Below are positions 47,838 through 58,811 of a stretch of 64,000 nucleotides of DNA, in pieces. Position 1 is the stretch's first letter, and each line of letters begins with the position of its first letter. Origin of the DNA: Acorus gramineus. Taxonomy: Eukaryota > Streptophyta > Magnoliopsida > Acorales > Acoraceae. Where the stretch lies: positions 558,001-622,000 of the forward strand of contig JAUJYN010000031.1 in the NCBI GenBank assembly GCA_030737835.1. Reading direction: 5' to 3'. The notes under the pieces are model-generated. The model was not told the DNA's origin. It worked only from the letters and a program-made list of their open reading frames with translations, and did no database searches. The position numbers were made by a program, and so were the translations under genes.

Positions 47838-48365
47838 AGCGCACATACGGCCTGTGCGCGCGCGACCCCGAGCACCCCGACTCACTTCCGAACCCTCGGC
47901 AACCACCCGCATGGCCACCCACCCCCGGATGCACCGCCGTGCCCCAGCCCGCGCACCCAGGCGCCCTGCCGAACCCCTGCCCGCACGCCAGGACACGCCG
48001 CCGAGCTCCCCGGGTGCACCGCGCGCTCACTGCGCCCCAGCGCAGCAGCCCGCGCGCACACCGCACGCCCCGCGCGCACCCCGCGCACACCACCACTCGC
48101 CCAGCGCCCCATCGCTTCGCCCCGCGCGCACCACCGGCCTCGCCTCACCGCGTGCGCACAGCACGCCTGCGCCTCTACCCAGCGCTCCGCGCGCACGCTC
48201 CCGCACGGTGCCCAGCGCCCCAGCGCCCAGCGACCAGCACCCTCGCCCAGCACACCCAGCGCCCAACACAGCGCCTGCGCCACCCAAGCGCACGCCCGCG
48301 CGCGCGCCCTGCCACTGCACGCTTGCTGCGCTGCCTGTGCTGCCTGCTGCCCGAGACAGCCAACC
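47838..48365. repeat. GC-rich core of A9
   Basis: CpG-dense core in the same position as in A7 and A8. All six frames are largely open from composition. Confidence 0.85.
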
Positions 48366-49283
48366 ACCCTGCCCGAGCACCTTTCCACCACCCACCGGCC
48401 ACCAGTGGCCTCCGACCGCCCCTAACCACCACCGACCACCACCAACAGCCCCCAACAGCCACCACACACCCAAAACCCCTTCCTAACAAGCATCTAAGCA
48501 AGAAAAGGAAGGAAAGAGAGCTTACCCAAGGGAAAGGAAAGGAAGAGAAGGGGACCGGGAGCTCTTCGGGCACCGAAACTCCTCCCCAAAGACCTCCACC
48601 ACCAAGCTCTTCCTCAGCCCTCGAAATGGCTGAAAACAGAGGAGAAGAGAGGGGGTAAGAGGGGGTCAAACTCGCCGGAACTCGAATCCGAGACTACCGG
48701 TAGATAGATCGGGATGAGATCTAACCTTTCTATGTTTTGAGTTTTGAGTTTCAAGCACCCTACGTGGCTCAAATCCAAGAAAAAAAGAGAGGGGGAGAGA
48801 GAAAATCCATTTGAGAAGATGATGAATAGTGGGGGGCAAATTTTAGCTCTCACTTAAATAGTCAAACCACTTAGATTAGGGTTAACCAAGGTTAATTAGG
48901 TTTAAAAGAGGTTTTAAGTGGGATTTGACTTGGGTCAACCCAACCACACAAAAAAACAAAAAGGGTTGACCAAGTCATGGGCCCACTTTGACCGAGTCAA
49001 CTCTCCCAATGACTTCTCGCTCGGTCAAAACCCGGATACGCCCCGGAACTGCGAAATTCTGAAACGTTACCGGAATTCGATGAAAATTTCGTGAGTGGTT
49101 TAGAATGGCACCAGGACACATAATATGCAGTTAGATTTTCAATCGGAGTCCTCTAGCTCAGGACAATAGCTAACAGTCCAAAATTTTAGTGGTTCCAATA
49201 AAAAAACGAAAAAAACTCAAAAACTGTCAGAATGCTCCAATGGTTACCAGAAGGCTAAAAAGTGACACATATATAACACTATT

Positions 49284-50155
49284 AACTAATGAACCAAATT
49301 AGTTAATTTTAACCTGTGTAGTCACATACCCAATAGAGTTAGGCTTCCTAATTAACCAAATAATTTTAACTATGACTCTCTTCTCCTGATTAGTTGGATT
49401 ACAAGTAATTCAGCACCAACCAGCAGAGTATTGATGTCTGGTTGAGAGCTTGTGGAATCATAATTGTTCATAATTCCATCTAGACCAACTCCCAATTGAT
49501 AAAATCACACAAACTATAGATTTATAGAAACCCTAAAGTTTTTTTAAAAAATCAATCATGGAAAAATCATCTGAAAAAATTCCTCAAAAAATCATCTTCA
49601 AAACCCCTAATCACTAGAAACCTAAATGAAAAACCTTTAATCATCATAAACCTATATGAGAAACCCTAATCATCTTAAAAAATGAAAACCCAGAGGGAGA
49701 GATGAACCTAGAATCGAGGTTTCTTGCGGGTAGTCGACGAGAGGTGGTTGCAGGTGGTCGGGGACCGTTGCGAGTGGACGGCGGTGGTCGTGGATGGTCG
49801 GACGCAGGCGATCGACGGGTGGTTGCGGGTGGTCGGTCACAGGGGTTTGTATGTGCTTTTTTGAGTTGAGAAAAGACGAGAGAGATTGGGAGAGAAAATC
49901 GGGGGTCGTCGATGGGGTCGCAAGGTGGTCGTCGATGGGGGGTCGCAAGGGGGACAACGGGCGGTCGTCGATTGGGACCGATTTTCAGATCTGAAAATAT
50001 GTTGTGAGAGAGAGAGAGAGAGAGAGACAGAGGGAGAGAGAGATGATAGGGTCACCCCGAGATGTCCCCTGTTTTTGTTTTTTTTTTTTTAAAAAAATAC
50101 GGACCATGCGATCGCTGATGGGGTGCACGGTCGCACGACCGCACCCCATCGGCCC

Positions 50156-50157
<2 letters not shown>
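49284..50157 (-). repeat. Right terminal inverted repeat of M, outer segment
   Basis: Inverse of 32660-33532 continuing into 38555-38625. It preserves the unoccupied A6 site (AGGCTTCCTAATTAACC near 49345). The outer end abuts (TA)n at 50158-50189. Confidence 0.85.
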
Positions 50158-50189
<32 letters not shown>

Positions 50190-50191
<2 letters not shown>

Positions 50192-50681
50192 GAGCCGATG
50201 GGGTGCGACCGTGCGCACGGTGCACCCCATCGTGCGCCCCACACGTCGACCGTGCGATCGACGTTCTCGCGATCGCACGGTCGACGTTTTTTTTAAAAAA
50301 AAAAAAAAAACAAAAACACCTCGGGAGACTGTCTCCCGAGGTGGTCGCAGTCGCCGGGGTCGACGGTGGTCGCAGTCGCCGGGGTCCGTGCGGTCGTCGA
50401 CGGAGTTGCAGTCGCCGGGGTCCGTGAGGTCGTCGACGGGGTCGCAGTCGCCGATTTGGTCAGATCCGACCAAATATGTGTGTGAGCGAGAGAGAGAGAC
50501 AGAAAGCGAGAGAGAGAGATATACAGAGAGAGAGAAACCTCGGGAGACAGTCTCCCGAGGTGTTTTTGTTTTTGTTTTTTTTTTTTTTTTAAAAAAAACG
50601 TCGACCGTGCGATCGCGAGAACGTCGATCGTGTGGGGCGCACGATGGGGTGCACCGTGCGCACGACCGCACCCCATCGAGC

Positions 50682-50684
<3 letters not shown>
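50190..50684. mobile_element. Palindromic MITE flanked by (TA)n
   Basis: About 495 bp with inverted repeats of roughly 150 bp: GGAGCCGATGGGGTGCGACC on the left, the inverse of CCGCACCCCATCGAGCCCC on the right. Each arm ends inside in its own palindrome CTCGGGAGAC...GTCTCCCGAG. Both flanks are TA repeats (50158-50189 and 50685-50724). End sequences resemble those of element M, so the two probably belong to one group. Microsatellite-targeting Micron elements of rice are the known parallel. Confidence 0.8.
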
Positions 50685-50728
<44 letters not shown>

Positions 50729-50837
50729 CAGTTTAACAATGTACACAGACATGTTAAAATGGTGTACAGGTAGAAGGACAAAAAAAAATACACAATGGGT
50801 ATGGAGACCTAAAAATAAATTCACATGTTATAGGGAC

Positions 50838-50847
50838 CTATAAATAA
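50838..50847 (+). promoter_or_regulatory. Candidate TATA box of the SKS gene
   Basis: CTATAAATAA lies 233 bp upstream of the start codon, and a GA-rich 5' leader (51020-51070) follows. The MITE and its TA tract end about 110 bp upstream. Confidence 0.45.
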
Positions 50848-51079
50848 TTTAAAGGTTCCCTGAAGGACGGGAATTAATTGTCCCCTGAAAAACCATCCAC
50901 GATGGAACAACAAATCGAAGTTCACCGCATCACCGGCGTATAACCTCCTGGGAGGCGCGGACCGATGGAATACAGCGGGTGAGAATATCAAAGACGAAGT
51001 AAATGAGCTTCCACTTCACACTCGGAGAGCGAGAGAGGGGGAAAAGAGAGAGAAGGAAGAGAGAGGTTCTTCAAATTCG

Positions 51080-54000
51080 ATGAGGTCACACATTGGTTTC
51101 GTATGGTTTTCCTTTCTTTGGTTATTATTCTTCTTCGGCTTTGGCTACTCTGGAGACCCATTTGTATTTTATGAGTGGAAGGTCTCTTACATCAATGCTT
51201 CCCCACTTGGTGTTAAACAGCAGGTATATATCTATATATTGTCTATCACATTCACTCTCTCTGTTTAAAGTTAATTTTGTTGTTAGGGCGTTTTTGTAGA
51301 AAGACATCTCTTCTTTTTCTTTCCTTATTTTCAGCTAAGAGACTGATCTTTGCATACTTTTGTTTTCTTTTTTCTAGCATGCCTGAATTGGAATTTTTTT
51401 TAATGCTGCATTTTCTTGTTGTTCATTAGAACATTGTGTTGTCAAATGTTTTCTTGATCTGCAAAAGTGATTTTTAGGATAAACCAAGTAGACCAAAGAA
51501 TAGAACAAACAAGTTTGGGAGATGGTGGAAGATGGGTCTAGGATTGCCTATACCATTCACTTGTCAAAGACAGTGTGATCAGTTTTTACTCTCAACCCTC
51601 TGCAAGTACCAATTCTGGTGTGTTTTTAACAAATACCGCAGTACATTTTTTTTTTTATAACTAACATGTCATGCATACAGAATACAAAACATGAACTGGT
51701 GATTTTGTGTCAATTTTTCTCTCTCAAGGTTGGTTTATATTTAGTTTGATATTCAAGATTGGTGGATATGTATAATCTACATAATAAAAAACTTTCCATG
51801 GCCAAGTTTTGGACCGCTCAAGAGAACCACAAATTTGTGTCTGTGATACTTATATATGTAAACATATATATGATTATTCGTTCTCTGCTTGCATTCTGCG
51901 AGAAATCGCTCCAAAGGCAGGGGTGCTGGACAAGGTGGTTTGGCAACCTCAGCCGAGATTAGGGTTCTCAGTTTCGCAGGTGCTACAGGTGGTGGTGGAC
52001 AGACCACGAGATTGGGATATTGTGAGCAAGTCGAAGGAGGTATGGGGTTCAAATTCCCTTTGATGGCCAATACCTTTGAGTGGTTATTCTATCAAAACAA
52101 GGAGTTGACGAAGTCTTGGGCCATCCGGGCGCCCAACATGACAAATCCTGCAGCTTTTGTTATTTTGAGGAGGAGACCACTGAGCATCTATGCATTAGTT
52201 GTCCGGTAGCAAGATAGGTTCGACCACGGGCATGTTAGAGAGGTTCTCCAATCTAGAGGGTATGTGGCTTGCGGGGAAGCGATTGCGGTCGAGCGGAGAT
52301 ATAAGTGTGAAGGCAAAGATTTCCCAATTTTTGTTGCCAGTGGTTGTGTGGACGATTTGGTTAGCGTGGAACAAGGTTATCTTCAAAGGAGCAATGCTCT
52401 ATGTGGAGATTTTCGGAATCAGTGATCCGGTTCATTAAAGATGGGGGAGATTTTATGCAAGGGGCATGTGTGTTGTAGTTGGGGAAACATAAACAGAGGA
52501 GTAACATGTGAGAGGGAGTGTGATGGTCTTAGGATGGTGGTAGATTTCTCTTCTACCGGATCCTAGATCAGTTGTAGCATTGTGGTTTGTATGGTGATTT
52601 TTTTCTTTTTTTGTAATTTTGGCATTCTCTTCTCTTTATTAAAATGGAGGCATGATGCCTACCCTTTTTCAAAAAATAAAAAAAGGAGCAATAATAAATT
52701 TATCCTTAGGATCATCATATCTACTCATTCTTATTCTGTTTTCATGTTATTCCCATCCATCTTCTTTGACCCAAGTTTTTCGTAGACATAAAAGTAGGTG
52801 ATTCGTAATTGAAAATAGGACAAGATCTTGGAGCCCCCCCCCCCCCCCACACCCCAAATAAATAAAAAAAATACTGGGTATGTTTTCATTAAGTCAAGCA
52901 TTTATTTGTATAATGAAAAATGAATCAGGAAACCTGTGAGTTTAGTGAGCATAAGTGTTTTTAAATTTTGGGAAGTTTTCTTGGATGATGTTCAATGTTT
53001 AGAAACATGAATAATTCCTCATTCAAAAAATATGATAAAAATATATAATACTTCAATATTATGTTATACTAGCATTAGTCATCTGACTATATGATGTAAC
53101 TGATGGAATCTTATTGTTCATTTATGAAGAAATACAGTTATTATGAAATCTATTAGACCTATTAGACTTTTAACCTTGTTAACTAAACATTACTGTCAGA
53201 TTCTTATTTCATTCTGCATACTTCTTTAACTCATATAGTCAATTCTGGCAATCAAAAATCCTTATCGCAGGTGATTGCAATCAATGGGCAGTTTCCTGGA
53301 CCAATTGTCAATGTGACAACAAATTGGAATGTTGTAGTGAATGTCCACAACAATTTAGATGAACCATTTCTTGTCACATGGTATGTAAGTGAATTGATTG
53401 CTTGTGATTTTGGATGGTGGTTGTAATGATGCTTGGATGGTGATAATTATGTAGGGATGGTATACAACAACGAAAGAACTCCTGGCAGGATGGTGTTATG
53501 GGAACAAATTGTCCTATTCCTTCTGGTTGGAATTGGACTTATAATTTTCAGGTCAAAGATCAAATTGGGAGTTTCTTCTATTTTCCTTCTATCAATTTCC
53601 AGAAAGCAGCAGGTGGTTATGGAGGAATTATCATAAATAACAGGGATGTGATTCCCGTGCCCTTTGGTACACCAGATGGAGATATTACACTTCTTATAAG
53701 TGATTGGTATATTAAGAGTTATAAGGTTGAGTTTTCTTTTCTCAGTGATCTTTTTGTTTATACGCTCCTGTGTTATTTCAGAAATTAATTTACTAAGTAA
53801 CAGGACCTAAGGAGTAATCTTGAAGACGGTGGCAGCCTTGGAATGCCTGATGGGGTTCTGTTTAACGGATTAGGTCCCTATAACTACAATGAGTCAGTTG
53901 TTCCAGATGGGATTGTTTATGAGACAATAAATGTTGACCCAGGTAGGTAGATAATGACACTTATCCACCTCGTCATTTCTTCAACCTGAATTTGAAAAGC

Positions 54001-55556
54001 TATACCATATCATTTTCTCCAAATTCTCAGATTGGATATTATCCTTGTGTCAGGATGTTACACTTTCTCAGTTCCTATCCCTGATAGCCCATATGATGTT
54101 TGTCTTGTGTGGGTATGTTTAAGGTGTTCTGATTTATTACAGGAAAAACTTACCGTTTTCGAGTACACAATGTTGGCATCTCTACTAGTTTGAATTTCAG
54201 AATCCAGAACCATAACCTGCTTCTGGTAGAGACGGAAGGATCGTACACTATTCAACAGAACTATACAAACATGGATATTCATGTTGGCCAATCTTTCTCA
54301 TTCTTGGTCACGATGGATCAAAATGCCTCTAGTGATTACTATATGGTGGCTAGTGCTCGGTTTGTCAATGAAACTGCCAGGGACAAGGCCACTGGTGTTG
54401 CCATCTTGCACTATTCCAATTCTCAGGGCCCTGCTTCAGGTCCACTTCCAGATCCACCAGATGAGGTGGACACTTACTTCTCGATGAACCAAGCAAGATC
54501 CATCAGGTACCTGGACGTCTTAGTTACCATTTCTCATACGTGTTTTTTATGTGTAGTCATGCATAATGCAATTTTAATGTTTAAGCTTTGGCTAAGAAGT
54601 TTAACTTTGTAGGTCTTCAATAAATTTGTTTCATTTTTTTACAATGCAAAAAATGTAGCATGGTAAATATATGTACAGTCACCAAAGTATCCATACCAAG
54701 TTATAGTAAATTAATATATAGTAGAGTACCTACATCAAGTTATAGTAAATTCATATATAGTCATCAAAACATCCGCATAAACTTGTCCATTCTCTGAATA
54801 TCAATATTGATTAGATCCTTTTCAATTTTTATTGTCTATATTATTCCTTGCACAGGACTTGAACCTCTGTGTTCTTTAGCACGAGATTTTCAGTTGTGCG
54901 TGCCATATGACCATGTGAACTATATTTCACGAAAATGATAGCTATCTAATGTGATTTAGGGTGAACTGATTTCCCGTTTCCGTTCTTGCAATTGTAATCT
55001 GGCTTTTCAGATGGAATGTCTCTGCTGGTGCCGCCCGTCCCAATCCGCAGGGATCCTTTAGATATGGTGAAATCACTGTCACGGATGTCTATGTCCTGCT
55101 TAGCAGACCTGTGGAGCTTATAAATGGGAAATGGCGTACTACCTTGAATGGTATTTCATACATAGCACCTGCGACACCTTTAAAGCTTGCACAGCAATTC
55201 AATGTACCTGGAGTATACAAGCTTGATTTTCCAAACCGAATGATGGACAGACCTGCAAAGATTGATACTTCTATTATCAATGGGACTTACAGAGGTTTTA
55301 TGGAGATAATATTTCAGAACAATGATACCATTGTTCAAAGCTATCACATGGATGGTTATGCATTCTTTGTTGTGGGGTGAACTCTGTGGTCTTGACACTC
55401 GTGTCTTTCATGTGGTTCAATTTCTAATAGGGTATGAACTTGAGAACCGCTGTTTAATTTTCCTTCTGCAACTGTAGGATGGACTTTGGAACCTGGACAG
55501 AAAATAGCAGAGGCATATATAACAAGTGGGATGGAGTTGCACGCTGCACGACACAG
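51080..55556 (+). CDS. SKU5-similar (SKS/NTP303-type) multicopper oxidase-like protein, terminal exon not seen
   Basis: Exons: 51080-51223, 53271-53380, 53455-53725, 53804-53942, 54143-54506, 55011-55376, 55478-55556. All have GT/AG borders and phases that join, giving 491 residues. Residues 1-24 are a signal peptide (SFLWLLFFFGFGYSG). The first cupredoxin domain has INGQFPGPIVNVTTNWNVVV; the laccase copper His motif is replaced by TWDGIQQRKNSWQDG, as in SKS proteins, so the product is probably not an active oxidase. Then come CPIPSGWNWTYNFQVKDQIG, FFYFPSINFQKAAGGYGG, LGMPDGVLFNG and YAFFVVGMDFGTWTENSRG. SKS proteins act at the wall or plasma membrane in directional growth and pollen. Family members are about 540-590 residues, so one exon of 50-100 codons is missing. 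It may lie beyond 64000 or be lost. Confidence 0.88.
51885..52690 (+). mobile_element. LINE (L1-type) 3' fragment in SKS intron 1
   Basis: Degenerate frames give the zinc-binding end of a LINE reverse transcriptase (CYFEEETTEHLCISCPVAR near 52150) and WTIWLAWNKVIFKGAMLYVE near 52350. A 3' part with TTTATTAAAATGGAGGC and a terminal AAAAAATAAAAAAAG near 52670-52686 follows. 5'-truncated and sense-oriented relative to the host gene. Not functional. Confidence 0.7.
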
Positions 55557-56409
55557 GTATGCTTTGATGAAAAATTATAGGTGTTATGCACGTAATGATT
55601 TTTGGAAATTATAGTATGCCCTATATCTAAAATTTGCACAAATACGATAAACTGAAATCATATGGCCTGTGCCTTCCCTTGTGCCCATGTACCTTTTGAA
55701 TTTTGGATAATAGATCTTCTATTCAAATATTCATACAAAAATCATCTGCATTCGACACTGCCTTGTTTCTGGACTGTACAGACCTGAACTTGAATTTTAC
55801 ACTCATAGCTGAGTGCATGTGCCACAGGTGCACAAGGACTTTTTCATTCAACCATTTCTATTTAGAGCAGTATTTCAAAAGTTTGCCTCACTATGCTTAG
55901 GGGTGGGCAATCCTTTACCAAGAGTCGAAATGTATCTACAAAGAAATAAGCAAAATCACATTGGAGTACATTGGAATTGCCTCCTCTAAGGGAGATTTTG
56001 GAATAGGATAAAAAAATATATTGAAAAGTGCAGGTCTCAGGGTGAACTAATCTTAAAAACTACTCACTCACTTGATCCAACTTGTTATCCATTGATCCAG
56101 TTTTTGTGCCTCAACTGATATACATGTAAAAGTGGAGTCAATGTCTTACTAGGGGATGTGACCAACTAGGTTGGTTTCCCTCTTGTTAAACTAGTACTTC
56201 TCCTAAGTCACACTTTTTGTACATGTATCCTTTGTACTTCAATACAAATTACTTACTGGAAAAAAAGAAATAAGCAAAATCCATGATGCAACATTTTATT
56301 CTTCAATTATAGTTTATGAACAAGCATACGCTTAGAAATATTGAATTGACAGTTTTTAGCACACCAATTACAATAAAGGCTTGCATTGAAGCAATGCAAC
56401 TTTATGATC
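55557..56409 (+). other. Downstream intron or flank of the SKS gene
   Basis: Begins with donor GTATGC. I searched by eye for the expected terminal-exon start (a GAWT-like motif) and WNLR and found neither. No other gene is seen. Confidence 0.4.
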
Positions 56410-56870
56410 TTTTTTTTTTCTTGAGAAAGGATTGGAGCATTCTTGTTAATGAAAAACGCCCTCAAACAAGGACATGAGGGATCTCAATATAAAAGATAAA
56501 AACAACTTGAGAATTTCTCACAAAATGGAAGGATCCCCAAAAATTAACCCTTAACCTCACGACCCGAACCATAAGTTACCCATAATAGTAGAAAACTCGA
56601 GAATTTCTCACAAAATGGAAGGATCTCCAAAAATTAATCCTTAACCTCACGACCCGAACCATAAGTTACCCATAATAGTAGAAGGCGTCTCCTACTCCAA
56701 TAGCATGCTGACCCAACTTCTAAGAAGGGATGAGACAACACCCCCCCCCCCCCCCCCCCATGTGTTCTCAATGTAGAACCTCTTATGCTCAAAAATGCAT
56801 TCGTTGCGCATGACTGATACGCTCCAACGCATCACATGGGGACAAAGCCATTAGAATTTTGCAAGATTAC
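56410..56870 (-). mobile_element. Reverse-oriented retroposon 3' end with internal duplication
   Basis: A poly-T run at 56410 followed by CTTGAGAAAGGATTGGAGCA and TTGTTAATGAAAA reads on the minus strand as a typical LINE-like 3' end with poly-A. Inside, a 91-bp segment (AATTTCTCACAAAATGGAAG) is duplicated in tandem at about 56505-56595 and 56596-56686. A poly-C run lies at 56741-56759. The right end is uncertain. Confidence 0.5.
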
Positions 56871-57062
56871 TACCATTACTTCTCTTTTGTTTCTTCCGGA
56901 ACCACTTCCGCATGATTTCAAGGTCCACAACTTTAGGATCTTTTCTAGGTCACTCCCATAAATTACTAAATATAGCATAATTACATTTCCTAATCCCCTT
57001 CTCATACCGTGTTATGGTATTTTCTTATAAAACTGAATTATTTACTTGTTTTAAGTGTTATT

Positions 57063-57154
57063 TTTTTTTGAAGATTTGGTGCCCCCAATATTTGATCCTT
57101 GGTCATCCTTTACGGAGAGGGGGGTGCTAGCCGATTTTCTCAAAGCTCGGTTTG
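57063..57154 (-). mobile_element. 92-bp retroposon insertion with an 18-bp target duplication
   Basis: CTTGTTTTAAGTGTTATT is present at both 57045-57062 and 57155-57172. The body begins with poly-T on the + strand (poly-A on the minus strand) and contains GGTGCCCCCAATATTTG. Poly-A plus a long duplication is the mark of target-primed reverse transcription (SINE or truncated LINE). Confidence 0.8.
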
Positions 57155-57760
57155 CTTGTTTTAAGTGTTATTATGATGTCATTTTTTGTTTTTCTAATTG
57201 ACTGAAAAATATCTCATGACTGACAATCTTGATCAACTTTGTTTTCCTTTTCTACTACTTAGGATCCCAGTTTTTACATCTTAGTGAATTACCAAGCCAA
57301 GAGCATGGCTGAGTCCTGGATCATCAAAGAAAGAATGCCCTGTTTTCTGATCATGAGGTTCTTTGGAACACTCAAAATCACTGTTGCCTGCACATTTAAC
57401 ACCTCTTGCTCACGACTGAAATATGTCACACTCTTACTATACATGATTTAAGGCACATAAAGTTTGGTTATATATCATCTCAAATCTCAATACATACCTC
57501 TGATAGATTGACTAGTCATCCTGCTCAAGGATTTGTATATGAAGATACAGATTCAAGCAAGTATAATGAAACAAAGACTACACAAAGATGTTAATGGACG
57601 GATGGGTGTAATGGTGCAAAAGAAAAGGCCTTTAAGAGATTCTAGATGAAAATTCTACAAATTAATAGTGTTCTGGTGTACTACTTGACAAACCCAATAT
57701 TCGAGCCTATTTTTTATGACATAGCGATGTAGATCGAAAGAGTGGTAGACTGGTAGGAAG

Positions 57761-58803
57761 CAGTGTTCTGATATGCGCTCTATGCGGCCGCATAGACAAT
57801 TTGATGTGCCCACCGAACCGTGTAAGCCAGAATGCGGCGATATGTGGGCAACACCCGCATAAGTGGGCCAATACCGGTTATGCGTCCGTTTAAGCGGGCG
57901 CATCGGTTTATTAAATTTAAACATTTCAAATTAAAAAAAAATAAAAACAAAAAAGGGGTTCTTCTACCAGCCGACCGACCCTAACAGATCGACTAGCTCG
58001 GCTGCTCCTCCCCTTTGACCACCATCGCAGGCCGCAACGACCTCCCCTTCTTCGATTGCCGACCTCCCCTTCTTCGATCACCACGGGCCACAGTGAACTT
58101 CTCCTCCAACCACGAGAATAGACCAAAAATTTGATCGTCTTCTTCTTCCCAGGCCGAGGCCACTATTGGGATTCATCGTCATCCAATCGTCTTCTTCTTC
58201 TTCATGGATTGGTTGGTTGAAGAGAGAGAGAGAGCCGGCTCTAAATCAAAGGTTTGATGAAGATGGTGAGGGTGGGAAATGATAATTTTGGGGTTGGAGT
58301 GGAAGGGGGGATGGGGAGGGAGGGTGGAGGGTATATTTGTCATTGGGAGGTGGGTGAAAGTCAAATAAGACAGATGGAACAGGTGGTGAGAGGAAAGGCA
58401 GCCAGCAATCCCATAGGTGGTATCCATGTAGGCGGGGCCCATGTTTTGTTTTATGTGTTTTGTTGAATTTACAGTGCTTATATAGCTTGTATTCACAATG
58501 CATATATTAAGATATTTTGAACATAATTTTATTATTTATATTTATACTGATTCAGATAGATTTTTTTTATAGGTAAGTCTAACTCCAATTGATTGAATAT
58601 CATGTACACTTTCCTCATTTGGATTATTGGCATGTGATTGAGAGGTTATATTTCTTGAAATTTATTTTATTATCGCTTATTTATATCATAAAATTATTTT
58701 TTATTAATAAAAATTAAAAAACCGCATATACTCCTGCATAACGCTTATACTCTGTGTGGTACCCTAACCATACGCAAACCGCATACCGCATATCAAAACA
58801 CCG
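57761..58803. mobile_element. Non-autonomous hAT element with perfect 8-bp duplication
   Basis: Starts CAGTGTTCTGATATGCG and ends CGCATATCAAAACACCG, a 17-bp inverted repeat with two mismatches, flanked by GTAGGAAG at 57753-57760 and 58804-58811. The 8-bp duplication and CAGTG-type end define hAT. Subterminal regions are rich in GCGGC/CGCAT motifs, possible transposase sites. No transposase ORF. Confidence 0.88.
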
Positions 58804-58811
58804 GTAGGAAG

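Larger units (their letters stand above)
46163..49278 (-). mobile_element. Family A repeat, copy A9, complete
   Basis: 3116 bp, flanked by CTATT on both sides (46158-46162 and 49279-49283). Ends TGTCACGCCCCAGGG and GACACATATATAACA. It has a 35-nt splice-bounded block (47713-47747), a GC core and four G4 units. The terminal frame is open to TAG. Confidence 0.92.
32660..50157. mobile_element. (TA)n-flanked Mutator-like element with long terminal inverted repeats (element M)
   Basis: The left arm (32660-33532, 38555-38872, 42120-42262) is the inverted copy of the right arm (45765-46157, 49284-50157). Without later insertions each arm is about 1.3-1.4 kb and the arms are nearly identical. Outer ends read GGGGCGATGGGATGCGG (left) and the inverse of CCGCACCCCATCGGCCCCC (right); both abut (TA)n. 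The 3.5-kb interior carries host exon fragments. Long inverted repeats plus captured exons fit a Pack-MULE. No transposase was recognised, so mobilisation in trans is inferred. Confidence 0.75.

Noticed and set aside
50004..50843. 279-codon frame across the MITE and the TA tracts
   Set aside because: It runs through both inverted arms, GA repeats and (TA)n; a palindromic non-coding element.
57260..57400. Candidate SKS terminal exon
   Set aside because: The frame gives SDHEVLW-like text, closer to a Ty3/gypsy RNase H scrap, and lacks WNLR and a GAWT-like start.
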